Part shown: positions 39,067 through 49,720 of the stretch, in pieces | How positions within the stretch are numbered: the stretch's first letter is position 1 | How the letters are laid out: each line of letters opens with the position of its first letter | Source of the DNA: Corinectria fuckeliana | Lineage: Eukaryota > Ascomycota > Sordariomycetes > Hypocreales > Nectriaceae | Assembly (NCBI GenBank): GCA_019137255.1 | Contig: WPDH01000247.1 | Coordinates: 62,001-126,000, forward strand | Reading direction: 5' to 3' | Length of the DNA: 64,000 nucleotides | Notes under the pieces: model-generated | What the model saw: only the letters and a program-made list of their open reading frames with translations | The model's database searches: none | What the model was told of the DNA's origin: nothing | Translations under genes and position numbers: made by a program

Positions 39067-42000
39067 CTACTTCTTCAGATATCCAGTCTCTTTCCAGTAC
39101 CGGAGATAGCGCTCAACAGTAGCATCAGCAATAGCACTCAAGTTACGCATCGTGCTGGAGCTATTACGGGCAACAGCCGTATCCAAAATCACCTGCCCAC
39201 AAGCTACAGCCCGGAACGACTGTTTGAAGAAGTCATGCAGCTTCCGAATAGGGTAAGCGTCCTCCTCGCCCCCAGCGTTGGCGACCTGTTCAAGCCACTC
39301 ATCGAAAGCAACAGGTGCTTTAGTCAGATTCAGCTGCCTTCCGATGCTGTCGATCATGTCGCTCCACGCCTGACGGACGGGGTTCTCCAAGTGCTGTGCA
39401 ATTGGAGGGACGCCAGCTGAAAAGGCAATTTCTGAGATAACAGCGGCGGCATCATCAGCCGGGATCCAGGACAGAGTCTAAATAGAGACATCAGTTAGCA
39501 ACTTCATCAAGTGAATGAACGGAAAACGTACCCCTTGTAGCTTGGGAAGAGACCCAACACTCTGAGCAGTTCGTAGCAGCATGGGAATCTGCTCAGCCGA
39601 GTTCCACACGCCCGTCTCGCGAGCACCCGTCATCTGGCCGCACCGCACATATGTAACCTCCAGCTGACTAGCAAAAGCAGAAGCCACCTGCTCCAGGATC
39701 TTCTCGCACACGAGTTTACCGTCCGCGTAGCCAATGCCGCATGCCGCATCGACGGGATCGACGGGGGCTTCGGGGATCAGCTTGCCGCCGCTGGCGAGGC
39801 CGACCTTGGCAACTGCCGCGATGGAGGAGACGAAGACAAAGCGGCGCTTGGTAGTTCCGCTCCCTTGACTTGCCAGCTGCAGCAGGTTCTGGAGGAACTT
39901 GAACTGGTACTGGAAGGAGGGCAGTCTTATGAGATAGTTCATCGGCCACGCTGCGTGGATAACGTGAGTCGCGTTGGCTTGCAGTGCGTTGTAAAGAAAC
40001 GCGTCGAGACCGAGCTGCTCCTTTGTGGGGTGAATCTTCAGGGGCGCGATTTTGTCATACTCCTCGTCTGACAGAGAAATGCCCCTCGCCGTGAGGAGTG
40101 ATCGGTCGTACACCTCCACAGTTCCGTCGTCTATGACTCCCTTGCGCTTGCGGAGGAGGCAAATGACGCGCTTCACGTTGGGAGACCGGACCAGGTTGGC
40201 CAAGATCCGGGATCCAAGGCTTCCGGAGCTGCCCGTGAGGACAACCACGGCATTATCAGGAGTGCTGGGAAGTTTACCCTCGGCAGTGGCACCTTGAGTC
40301 AGGCTGTATTGCTGAACGAATTTGCTCACTTCGCTCCATGGTTCAGCCACATCGCCCGTGACGCTTGATCTTTTGGTGAGGACCGCTGCTATCTCACTGA
40401 CAGAAGAGTTGAGGTAGAGGAACTCGACGGGAATGAGCTTGGCCACATCCGTGCCCTTGAAGGTCTCGGTCTTGGAGGCGGCGGTGATGAGGACTCGGCG
40501 TAGCTGCAGAGCCTGCAGTGAATCGAGGCCAAGGTCGAATAAACTGTCTTCAACTGTCCAGTCTGATGGCGCCACTTGCAGCCGCGAGTGCTTCTCAACA
40601 AGCGACTTCAAATGGCTTTCCAGGTTATCCAAGTCCAAAGCGTCGATGCCCTCTTCAGCACCTCGAGCAAGCTTCTCATAAACCTCATCGATCTGCTTCT
40701 CGAAGAGCGCGTAGACCTCCTTGCGGGGAATCGAGCCCTTGTCTGTTCGGGGAATGGTGACACTAGACGGGACGACGATGACGACGTCCTGAGAGGATAT
40801 CCTTGAGTAAGACTCCATCTTTTGGCCGGCAGCTATGATAATAGGCCAAACGCTCTCCTTGAAAGCAGCCTCGTCTCCCTCTGCAATGGGGCTTGCCGGC
40901 TCAACGATGACACCGAGATTGAATCGGTTCTCTCCAAACGCCGTAGCCGACTTGACCATCGGCGCATCGCCCAGCATCGTCTCGAGGATCAGCGGGTCGG
41001 CCTTCTCTCCCGTCGCCAGGACAATAACGTCGTCGTCTCTCCCCACGGCGGCAAAGTCAGTCTCAGGGTATTGATCGTTGCGGATGAGCTGGTCCGCAAT
41101 CTCAATGCCCTCCGTGCCGCCGTAAGGGAACACGGTCAGTCGGAACATCCGCTGGCCGTCCTTGGGGTCCAGCTCGGCCACTTTGTAGTTGACGTCCTTG
41201 CGGAGACGGAAGTACTTCCAGCTGTAGTTGTCCTTGGGTACGAAGGTGTCCGACAGAGGACCGCTCTCGGTGGTGCCGTAGAAGTTGAGGAGCTTGACTC
41301 CGCCTTGGGCTAGTTTGTCTCCAACGCCCGCGCCGAGCGCAGCGCCTCCCGTGCCGACAAAGTCCAGGCCAGCCAGCACATTGATGGCTTCCTCGTTGTT
41401 GGCCACGTCGTCGAGAAGGAAGGGCACCGTCATCAGCGACTTGGCGTTGGTCCTCTTGACCAGCTCCACGATGGACAGCGCGTTGGGGATCCCGTCGCTA
41501 GCCGGGTAGACGGTTGTTTTGCCAGCGGACATGGAGAGACCGGGGGCAACGAGTCCGAAGCCATGGAACAGGGGAAGACTCGAGACGTTCAGGCCCTGTG
41601 CCTCTTCTTCCGTGTCGAATCCGTGACAGTTGACCGCAAATAGGAGCTGGCGATGGGTGAGAGGGATGGGCTTGGGCATTCCTGTCGTCCCAGAGGAGTG
41701 TAGCAGCAAAATGATGCTTTCAAGATCTGCAGGGAGCTCAAACTTGGCTTTCGAGGCAATGTCGGCGCCGGGCTCGTGGAAGCTGTCGTAGTGCAGGCCG
41801 ATGTGAGTAGAGATGCCCTTGGCGTTCAACGCAGCCAGCGCGGGCTTTGCAGGCTCGCTGAGGCGCTGCGAGACAATGAAAGAACTGGCAGAAGTTTCTT
41901 GCAGGAGATGCATGATGGCGATGGGCGGGAGCCTTGGGGATAAGACCAGCGGCTGTGGGGTGTCAGTCGCTGCTACTCAAGAACGAGACAGTCACAAACT

Positions 42001-42351
42001 CACAGGAACTCCAATGCTCAGGAGAGCAAACTCATGAACCACCAGCCCAAAGTCGCTCTGCATAAACAGGGCAACCGGCGCCATCTTGGTCAGAGCATTC
42101 GGATCCGTCGACACGCGAAGGGGCACGTTCTCCTTGATCCAAGCGGCGCAGTTGGCCACGGCGGTTCTGAAGTCGGCATGCGTAAAGCTGTCCAGCCCAT
42201 CGGACTTGGCCTGGATACAGAACGGATGGGAGGCATTGTTCTGGGCGTTGAACTCGACGAGCTCGGGCAGGGAGTGAAGGCAGCCGTCGAGTCTCGAGAG
42301 AGAGGCAAAGTTGACGGCTGGTCTCACAAAGGGGCGTATGATTGGGCCCAT
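39067..42351 (-). CDS. ascB: NRPS-like carboxylate reductase A-T-R (AscB/StbB type)
   Basis: Activates the farnesylated orsellinic acid as an adenylate, loads it on a carrier domain and releases it reductively as the aldehyde (ilicicolin B, LL-Z1272beta). Three exons (42351-42004, 41952-39532, 39477-39067) joined by clean GTGAGT/CACAG and GTACGT/TTTAG introns give 1058 aa. Domains: adenylation, with SSGTTGMPKP at about 202 and FYGTTESGP at about 340; thiolation, with GLDSL (Ser about 594); and a thioester reductase with the Rossmann motif TGSSGSLGS at about 690 and YADGK as the catalytic Tyr-x-x-x-Lys. There is no condensation domain, as usual for this family. It is divergent from ascC, with which it shares a 675-bp promoter region holding two copies of the cluster motif. 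Confidence 0.88.
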
Positions 42352-42550
42352 TTTTGCTAGACAGGGTCGGATGGAATTGAATTGGTCCTTTCACCTGGTG
42401 GAGACAGAGGTTCATGTCGATACAGAGGCAGTCATCGCTGCGTATTTAATTCCCCACGTGAATATTGCTGCCTGGGTCACCTGGTTGTAGTCGTGGTGGA
42501 GTGAGAATGCAACGACGCTACTGCGTAGAGATGTCATTTTGACCGATCTT

Positions 42551-42562
42551 TCGGTGAATTTC
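42551..42562 (+). promoter_or_regulatory. Candidate cluster motif, site 3 (TCGGTGAATTTC)
   Basis: In the ascB-ascC divergent promoter, 200 bp upstream of the ascB ATG. It shares 10 of 12 positions with sites 2 and 4, the two NN bases being the variable ones. Confidence 0.5.
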
Positions 42563-42729
42563 GAGGTTCGCGGACCCGACGACCGTATCATCATGAGTGT
42601 CATCTGGCGATTATTATCCAAAATTAATGAAGGGTTCTGAATTTCTTTCTTGGTTCTCGTTGACTGCTGCAATTGTGGTTGAACAGACGCGGCTATCTGG
42701 GGTTTCCTTTGCAATCGCTGCAACCAACT

Positions 42730-42741
42730 TCGGCGAATTTC
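42730..42741 (+). promoter_or_regulatory. Candidate cluster motif, site 4 (TCGGCGAATTTC)
   Basis: In the ascB-ascC divergent promoter, 286 bp upstream of the ascC ATG. Confidence 0.5.
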
Positions 42742-43026
42742 ATATATCGCCAACAGTGGACTCGGCCTTTTTCCCATCCATCTGCAAGTGCATTTGCAAC
42801 CAGATGGGTAATTGACCGTCATACTTTATCAAATGGGAATTCTCTTGCTGCCTGCATCCCCCGGGTCGAATCGACATAAATCGTCTCCGGCCTCCTGTGA
42901 CGTCTGTGAGCCCTGTTCTCATAACAACTCCCCGGTGACGAGAACCATTGTCCTTGACTCGACTCTGATCTCGGTTATAATACCGTCGAAGTGTATCTAG
43001 AGGCAACACACGTCCTCAACATTGAG

Positions 43027-44022
43027 ATGGCTACCAAGTCCCCCAAGACCGCCAAGGCGTCGTCACAGCCCAGCCCTTATACCCCTCCCACCGGAGGCAT
43101 CCTGTCCAAACTACCGACATCATGGGTCCCCTACGCTGAGCTGATACGCCTGGAACAGCCCCACGGCATCTACATGATCTACTTCCCGCACATCGTCGGC
43201 CTCATGTACGCCTGCTCGGCTAGGCCCTCGGCCGTCCCCGCCTCCATGCTCGCCCACCGGCTGGCCGTCTTTGCCGTCTGGACCTTCTTCATGCGCGGCG
43301 CTGGGTGTGCGTGGAACGACATCACCGATCAAGAGTTTGACCGCAAGACGGAGCGGTGTCGCAACCGGCCCGTTGCGCGCGGGGCTATCTCGACAGCTCA
43401 GGGCCTCGTCTACACGCTGGTTCTCACCGCGATGGGGTTCTCGGCGCTCCAGGCTCTGCCGCGGGAGTGCACCTTATGCGCTCTGGTGACTTCCATATTG
43501 ACCGTTATTTATCCCTTTGGCAAGCGGTTTACCAACTTTGCTCAAGTCATACTTGGCTCAACGTTGGCTTCCACCATTGCGTTGTCGGCGTACTCGGTAG
43601 AGTTGCCAGCGTTGTCACTAGGCTACATCATCCCGACCATGTGTCTGACCGCCACCATTCTGCTGTTGGTTGTCTTCTACGACACCATCTACGCGCGCCA
43701 AGACACCGCCGACGACCTCAAGACCGGCGTCAAGGGCATGGCCGTGCTGTTCAGGAACCACATCGAGACTCTTCTCGCTGTGCTTGCCTTCTCCATCGCT
43801 GGGCTTCTGGCCACGACTGGCACTTTGCTGGACATGGGGCCCTACTTCTTTGCCTTTTCTGTCGTTGGGCTCGCGACTGGTCTTTTAACCATGATTGCGC
43901 TTATTCGCTGGCACCTATTCCCGAGCTTCGCCAAGTACTCGGGCTGGTTTTACGCCCTGGCTATCGTCAACCTTCTGGGAGGATGTGTGGTGGAGTACTT
44001 GAACAAGGCTCCTACTCTATAG
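43027..44022 (+). CDS. ascC: UbiA-type aromatic prenyltransferase (AscC/StbC type)
   Basis: Transfers a farnesyl group to orsellinic acid; an integral membrane enzyme related to COQ2. A single exon from the ATG at 43027 encodes 331 aa. The frame is open further upstream, but only with a GTG at 42991, and the ATG gives the usual start. Both Asp-rich magnesium/diphosphate motifs are intact: NDITDQEFD (residues 97-105), followed by R-x3-R-N-R-P, and YDTIYARQDTADD (218-230). Several hydrophobic helices lie between and after them. The N-terminal 20 residues are Ser/Pro/Lys-rich, as in COQ2-like fungal enzymes. It is divergent from ascB. A copia element is inserted 261 bp beyond its stop codon and may affect its 3' untranslated region. 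Confidence 0.9.
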   Translation: MATKSPKTAKASSQPSPYTPPTGGILSKLPTSWVPYAELIRLEQPHGIYMIYFPHIVGLMYACSARPSAVPASMLAHRLAVFAVWTFFMRGAGCAWNDITDQEFDRKTERCRNRPVARGAISTAQGLVYTLVLTAMGFSALQALPRECTLCALVTSILTVIYPFGKRFTNFAQVILGSTLASTIALSAYSVELPALSLGYIIPTMCLTATILLLVVFYDTIYARQDTADDLKTGVKGMAVLFRNHIETLLAVLAFSIAGLLATTGTLLDMGPYFFAFSVVGLATGLLTMIALIRWHLFPSFAKYSGWFYALAIVNLLGGCVVEYLNKAPTL

Positions 44023-44283
44023 CGCTAGGATAATGACACAAGACCGGATTGGGTATGATTAAATTGAATATATTCCGTATGGCTTGCATCTAGAAGATGA
44101 TCGCTGGAGGCCCATTGTCTGTACGCAGTTCGAAAGTTGTAGATACCAACTACAGCAGGCTGTTTTGTCATCTACAAGTCTTGATCATGCAAAAACTAGG
44201 GTATGACGGAATAAGAACACAGAATCGTAGTAGCAATGATAACCGGCTTTTTTTAGGGAATTCACGCGGTCCTAGACTGAATT

Positions 44284-44397
44284 TGTTGAGGGGTGGTGGC
44301 CTGAGGCCACCACCTAGGGCACCTAAGGCCCACAACGCCGCCCCCTTGGAGCTAGCTAGTCAGATAGATCAATCCTACAGCATCTTTGCCAACAACA
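44284..44397 (+). repeat. 5' LTR of copia element
   Basis: 114 bp, identical to 49458-49571. Near its start it contains a perfect inverted repeat with 10-bp arms (GGTGGTGGCC / GGCCACCACC) around TGA at 44292-44314. Confidence 0.95.
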
Positions 44398-44409
44398 GGT
44401 TATGAGCCC
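44398..44409 (+). other. Primer binding site, half-tRNA (initiator Met) type
   Basis: GGTTATGAGCCC directly follows the 5' LTR. It is the exact complement of GGGCTCATAACC, the anticodon stem-loop of fungal initiator methionine tRNA, as in Drosophila copia, where an internally cleaved half-tRNA primes synthesis. The tRNA sequence is from general knowledge; the position is seen directly. Confidence 0.75.
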
Positions 44410-44906
44410 CTCGCGCGCGAAACCACGCGCAATTTAGAGAAAAATATCTCCCTGAGATTCTCTACACTCTTACCTTTCTTTTGATGCAACTTTAAGCAGA
44501 AGTGGATCACTTCAGGACTCGGATAGGCCGAATCAAAGCAACACACCCGGACAGGGATAAGTTGTCGGACCTTAAATCCTCGCATACCCGCAGAAGAGCT
44601 ACTCTGCAAGCAGCAATTGATCTACAACAACACTCAGTTACCGGCCAGGTCTGAGACTTTACATACGAGACAATCAATATCGAATCTATTGACCCTCGAA
44701 ATTTCGGTCTATTCCGACCAACTTTACGTCGAATTATACACAGTTCCAGCGATCAGAATTGTGCGACTCCACAAAGCGGATACCAAAGGTTACGCGAGCC
44801 CTCTCACACACGAAAAACCCCAATTCGAAGCGAAATCTCAATAATATTCGCCAAGACTTTGACACAAGGATCTTGACTGTCAAGGGTATCCCTGGTCAGA
44901 AAAGAA

Positions 44907-47900
44907 ATGAGTCTGTTCAACCCTAACGGGCTGCAAAGCCAGTCAGGCTTCACGTCTTACGCCCCAACAATAGAGAAGCTTAAGACGATGGAAGACTGGG
45001 ATGAATAGAAGATTAAGCTGATGCTGAACTTGCAGATGCTTAGTCTAGAGAAGTTCATCAGGGCTGATAGTGAACCAGAGGAAAGCGCAACAGATACAGA
45101 GATGCAGGCCTTCAGGACGAAGGACATGCACACAAGGGGCTTCCTAATCAACTGTCTGTCATCTGAGGTCTTGAGAAAGCTACCTCAAGCTGGATGGGAT
45201 TGTAATACTCATACAGCAGCTCAGACGTATAGGTTCATCAGAAAGACAGTCTGCCTGGCCCCGGAAGATGCTCTTCATGACCTTCTATCGATGTTCTTCA
45301 AGCTCAACAGAGAGGAATTTGCCTCGCTTGCTGCCTTCAACGAGAAGCTTCACTTTACGTGGAGACACATCAGAAGCAAGATTGCGGTCCCAGAAGAGGT
45401 CTTCGTCACTGTGGCACTGAACGGGATCAAAAGGTCGAACGAGGTCTGGTACAACAACTGGATGCATGACCTTGAAAGAGGCAATAAGATCACGAAGTCG
45501 GAAGTTGTTGATTTCCTGATAAGGCAAGCTAATGCTGAAAAGAACAACAGCACCAACTTTGCAACAGATTCACGAAGAAACCAGCCTCCTCAGGCACCCC
45601 AGGGCAACTCGAAGACATCACAGGCTTCTACAGACACTAAGGACAAGGATGGCAACCTCCTGTGTATGGACTGCCCTCTCTCGAAGGCTGGAAGGCGTCA
45701 CAGAGCAGATAAATGCTGGAAGAAATACCCAGAGCTCAAGAGGCAAGCCAGAGCCCGAGGCACGAACGCGCCAGCCTAAGGAAACGCGTCTATCGAGACG
45801 GCAGGAGCTAACTTCGCCGGCATGACGCTATTCAGCCAGACAACGGCATCTCAGACTACCCACGAGGAAGTAACCCTCTTGGCGACAGAGGAAGCGTTCC
45901 GGAACGATGTGATTATCGATTCTGGGTGCTCAAACCACTGCTTCAACGACAAGAAGTGGTTTACCTTCTTCGCTGAAGCTGAAAGCCATGGACAAATGAC
46001 CACGAGCAACAGCGGAGATCTTCACATCCGTGGCCAAGGCAACGTCAAGATCATCACAGCCCAAGGATCTCTGTCCTTGGAAGGGGTCTACTATTGCCCT
46101 GAGGGAGCAGCGAATATGCTCAGCCTGGGAGTCCTCAAGAGAAAAGGCATGATTATCGACGGGTACACAGATGTCATAGCCGTTAAAGCAATAAGGCAGA
46201 AGGTCTGTGATGTGATCTGGCGCTATAACGTTGCTGTCTTGAAGTGTGAAAAGCCTCAAGGCTTCTACAACTTTGCAGCCCTGCCGAAGAACGCGTCTAC
46301 TAAGGCCGTTGAATACGGCATTATGCACCGCCGGCTGGCTCACGCCGGCCCTGACAGAGTCCTCAGAGCCTGTCAGGACGCGGGCATCCGTATTGATGCT
46401 GCTACATTGAAGGGATTCCACTGTGAGACTTGTCACCTAGCCAAGGCTGACAAGATGGTCAGCAGGACCCCTCTGGTCAAGACCTCAGTCTTCCTAGACT
46501 ACATTTTCTGGGATATCATCGAGCTGACCCCACAGGGCCTTGGGGGCTACCGCTACAGCTTCCACGGAATCGATGCTGCTACAGGCTTCCACTGGCATAT
46601 TCCGCTTCAGACAAGAGACCAGGCTTTGCCTAAGATCAAGGGGTGGAAGAAGGCTGTGGAAAACGTGAGCGCCGGGCACAAGGTCAAGGTGCTCTGCTTC
46701 GACAACGCCTTAGAGTTCAAAAGCAAGAAGATCAAGAGCTGGGCCTCAGAGGAAGGCATCAGCGTGAGATTCAGCGCTCCCTATACACCAGAACAAAACG
46801 GCCGTATCGAGAGAGCCGGCAGAGCCCTGATCGAAGGAGCCCGAGCTGTGTGCATCGACACCAAGCTGCCGGAGCTGCTGTGGCCGCTCTACATTGAAGC
46901 GAGCGTCTACATCAATAACCGACTCCCTACCTCTGCCAACGAGAATAACGAAGCCCCGATCCAGAAGATGTTCCGGATCATCAACGTGCCCTACGTACCC
47001 TACCTCAAGCACATCAGAACGTGGGGATGCGTCGCCTACGTACGCGTTCCTGACCAGAGAAGAGTTAGATCGGAAAAGATGACTCCACGAGCTTAGAAGG
47101 GATTTCTGGTGGGTATGGAAGGCATGAAGGGACACATCTACAAGGTCTGGCTTCCTGATGAAGAGAGGGTCGTGAGAGCCCAAGACGTCAGATTCAGAGA
47201 GATCTATAGAGACGAGGAAGGCCCAGAGGATGTCCCAGAGCTTAAGGCTACGCTGATTGACCCAGAGATCTCAGAAGGCGGCCGTATGATCTTCATCAAA
47301 GGCCACGTTGCTACAGGACCTGAAGAAGTCCACGAAAAGCAGCAGAAGACCGTTACCGAGCCGGAGATACAACAGAAGTCAGCTGACAAGCCTGGAGCTA
47401 CCACAAAGCCACGAGAGGCCTAGAGAAGGATGACTCCGTCTCCTAGTGCCTCCCCTCGCAGACAGACTGATGATGACATCCTTGAGGCAGAAACACCGTT
47501 CCCTGACATGCCGGGCAGCTTCGAAAATGCCCTCGAGACCCCACGAGACCCCCCGACCGAGATCCTAGGCACCGAGCCTGTTCCTGAGCCCCAGCCTCAG
47601 AGAGAGAAAAGGCAATACCAAAAGAAAGCCCCTCCCGAGCCCTCCGATCGTACCACGCGAAATCAGAGCCGACCTGACTACCGAAAGATGCATAACGGCC
47701 TGACTGTACCCACCGAGGTGTACAGAGAGCAAGACGAGATCGTTGAGGAAGTCCAGCATGTTGTATTCACATCGCTGAAGGCATGTGAAATCATGCTGGA
47801 TGAAATCACGGCCCCAAAGACCTGGAAGCAAGCCCAGAAACGCGAGGACTACACGAAAGTCTGGAGACCGGCCGAGGAAAAGCAATGTGACAGCCTCGTC

Positions 47901-49337
47901 AGCAAGACTGTGTGGGACCTTGTGGAGAGACCACAAGGGGCCCAAGTCCTCGACGGAAAATAGGTCTACGATGTGAAATACCCTGCCGACAAAGACCCCT
48001 ACACAAGAGCCCGATGGGTGGTCCGGGGAGACCAAGAGCGAGGCGATGATTACGCCGTTGGAGAGCTCTACGCGGCAGTGGCACACATAGCCTCCGTGAG
48101 ATTGTTCTGCTCACTTGTGGCTATCCTAGACTACGAAACAGCTCAGTGTGATGTTGCTACGGCATTCCTGAACGCAGCAGCGAAGAAAAAGATCTACGTT
48201 AGGCAGCCGTACGGCTTCGAAGACGGCACAGACCGAGTTTGCCTTCTCAACAAAGCTCTTTACGGCCTCCCAATCTCCCCAGCCTGGTGGTTCTCTACAG
48301 CTACCCAAGAGCTTGCCTCAATAGGCTTTGAGTCCTTGGCATCAGAGGTCTGTATCTTCAAGCGTGAGGACAACGTGCTGTTGATCCTCTACGTGGATGA
48401 CATGGTCATAGCCGCCCAGACGAAGGAAAAGGTCAACACTGTTATGGATGAGATCAGCGGGTTATTCGAGATCAAGGCTCTGGGAGAAATGAAGGACTTT
48501 CTAGGCCTTCAGATCATCAGAAAGAGAAACAACCGTCACATCTACATTCATCAGGGACGCTACACTGAGAAGATCATCGAAAAATTCACTACAGGGCATC
48601 TCAAGCCAGCGAAGACACCGTGGCCGCCCAAGCACGAAATCCCGGGCAACTGGAAGGACGACAAAGTCGTCATGCCGCAGACCCAGTGGCTCGAAAGAAC
48701 AGGAAGTCTTAACTATCTGTCGATGGGCACAAGGCCTGATATCACATTCACAACCCAGAAGATGTGCGAGGCCAACGCAGGCCCTACTGAGCATCATGAG
48801 AAAGTGATGAAGCACCTCTTCCGCTACCTCCACGGCACGCCCTGCCTAGCCCTTGTGCTAGGCGGCAAATATAACATCAGAAACCTGAAGCTCCGAGTGT
48901 ACGCAGACGCTTCCTTCGCAGATGACTACGCAACGCGTTGCTCGACCGCAGGGCATATCGTATTCGTCGGTGACGGACCGGTTCTTTGGAAATCGAAGAG
49001 GCAGACTATCGTGGCGACCTCGTCGACAGAGGCAGAGTTCATGAACCTAACCCCGGCAGGAATGTCAGCTTTGTGGATGTCACAGTTGATCAAGGAAGCC
49101 GGGCTGGAGCAGCCCAAGCCCTGTGTACTATTCACGGACAGCCAGAACGCGAGACTGGCTGTATTGAACAAGAGAAACGCGGCGAGAACGCGTCACATCG
49201 ACATACGCTTCAAATGGGTCATCCAACGCACCGAGGAAGGCTATTTTGACCTTCAGCAGATCCGTACGGACGAGATGATCGCAGACGGGCTGACGAAGGC
49301 GCTGGGGCACGTGACCCACGAGAGATTTATGGTATAA
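44907..49337 (+). pseudogene. copia gag-pol polyprotein with five in-frame stops
   Basis: A single frame runs from the ATG at 44907 to the TAA at 49335-49337, interrupted by stops at 45006 (TAG), 45777 (TAA), 47094 (TAG), 47421 (TAG) and 47961 (TAG). Landmarks in order: gag helix region; zinc knuckle CMDCPLSKAGRRHRADKC; protease IIDSGCSNH; integrase HHCC zinc finger (HRRLAH...CETC) and catalytic Asp/Asp/Glu with PYTPEQNGRIER; reverse transcriptase QCDVATAFLNA and the active site LYVDDM; RNase H (YADASFADD, TSSTEAEFM). At 45006, 47094 and 47961 the neighbouring residues suggest an original Trp, so TGG became TAG. No frameshift is present. The simplest reading is light RIP; amber readthrough is unlikely for five stops. 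The region between PBS and ATG is an untranslated leader. Confidence 0.9.
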
Positions 49338-49457
49338 CTCCGGATGCGGAAGCCGGATGCCCGGGACATGTAAAACACCAAGGAATTGGTCAATTTGATG
49401 TGGAAAAGGGCTTGTGAATGCGTCACTTGTTTGTGGGTTCCCTTAGCTGTGGGGTGG

Positions 49458-49571
49458 TGTTGAGGGGTGGTGGCCTGAGGCCACCACCTAGGGCACCTAA
49501 GGCCCACAACGCCGCCCCCTTGGAGCTAGCTAGTCAGATAGATCAATCCTACAGCATCTTTGCCAACAACA
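49458..49571 (+). repeat. 3' LTR of copia element
   Basis: 114 bp, no difference from the 5' LTR. It is preceded by the G/T-rich tract GTGGGGTGG (49449-49457), the likely polypurine tract equivalent. Confidence 0.95.
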
Positions 49572-49720
49572 GAATTAACTACATACGACGAAACTTACGA
49601 TAACATTCACAACTCCAAGTACTAATACCGTATTCTCATGATATTTGTAGGCATATTCCTACTCAACTAATTGGAAACTCATTCTCTAAAGATCATCTAT
49701 CCGCCAGTCACAAACACCAT

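Larger units (their letters stand above)
42352..43026. promoter_or_regulatory. Divergent promoter region ascB-ascC
   Basis: 675 bp between the divergent ascB and ascC starts. It holds motif copies at 42551 and 42730. The frames that can be read in it overlap on both strands and have no coding character. Confidence 0.65.
44284..49571 (+). mobile_element. Ty1/copia LTR retrotransposon, full length, with target duplication
   Basis: A complete 5288-bp element bounded by two identical 114-bp LTRs (TG...CA ends) and a perfect 5-bp target-site duplication GAATT (44279-44283 and 49572-49576). It carries a tRNA primer site straight after the 5' LTR, a gag-pol frame in the order gag, protease, integrase, reverse transcriptase, RNase H (copia order), and a G-rich tract before the 3' LTR. 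It lies between ascC and ascD in the asc cluster. Identical LTRs mean a recent insertion, but the coding frame has five stops (see the gag-pol entry), so this copy is not autonomous. Confidence 0.95.

Noticed and set aside
42991..43026. Longer start for ascC
   Set aside because: The upstream extension begins with GTG and adds residues not typical of UbiA enzymes; the ATG at 43027 gives a normal N-terminus.
44617..44844. 75-codon frame in the copia leader
   Set aside because: It lies in the untranslated leader between primer site and gag and has no retroelement motif.
44907..49337. Amber readthrough as a normal expression strategy of the copia element
   Set aside because: Five stops at scattered places, one of them TAA, fit mutation better than a programmed recoding site, which is usually single and at the gag-pol border.
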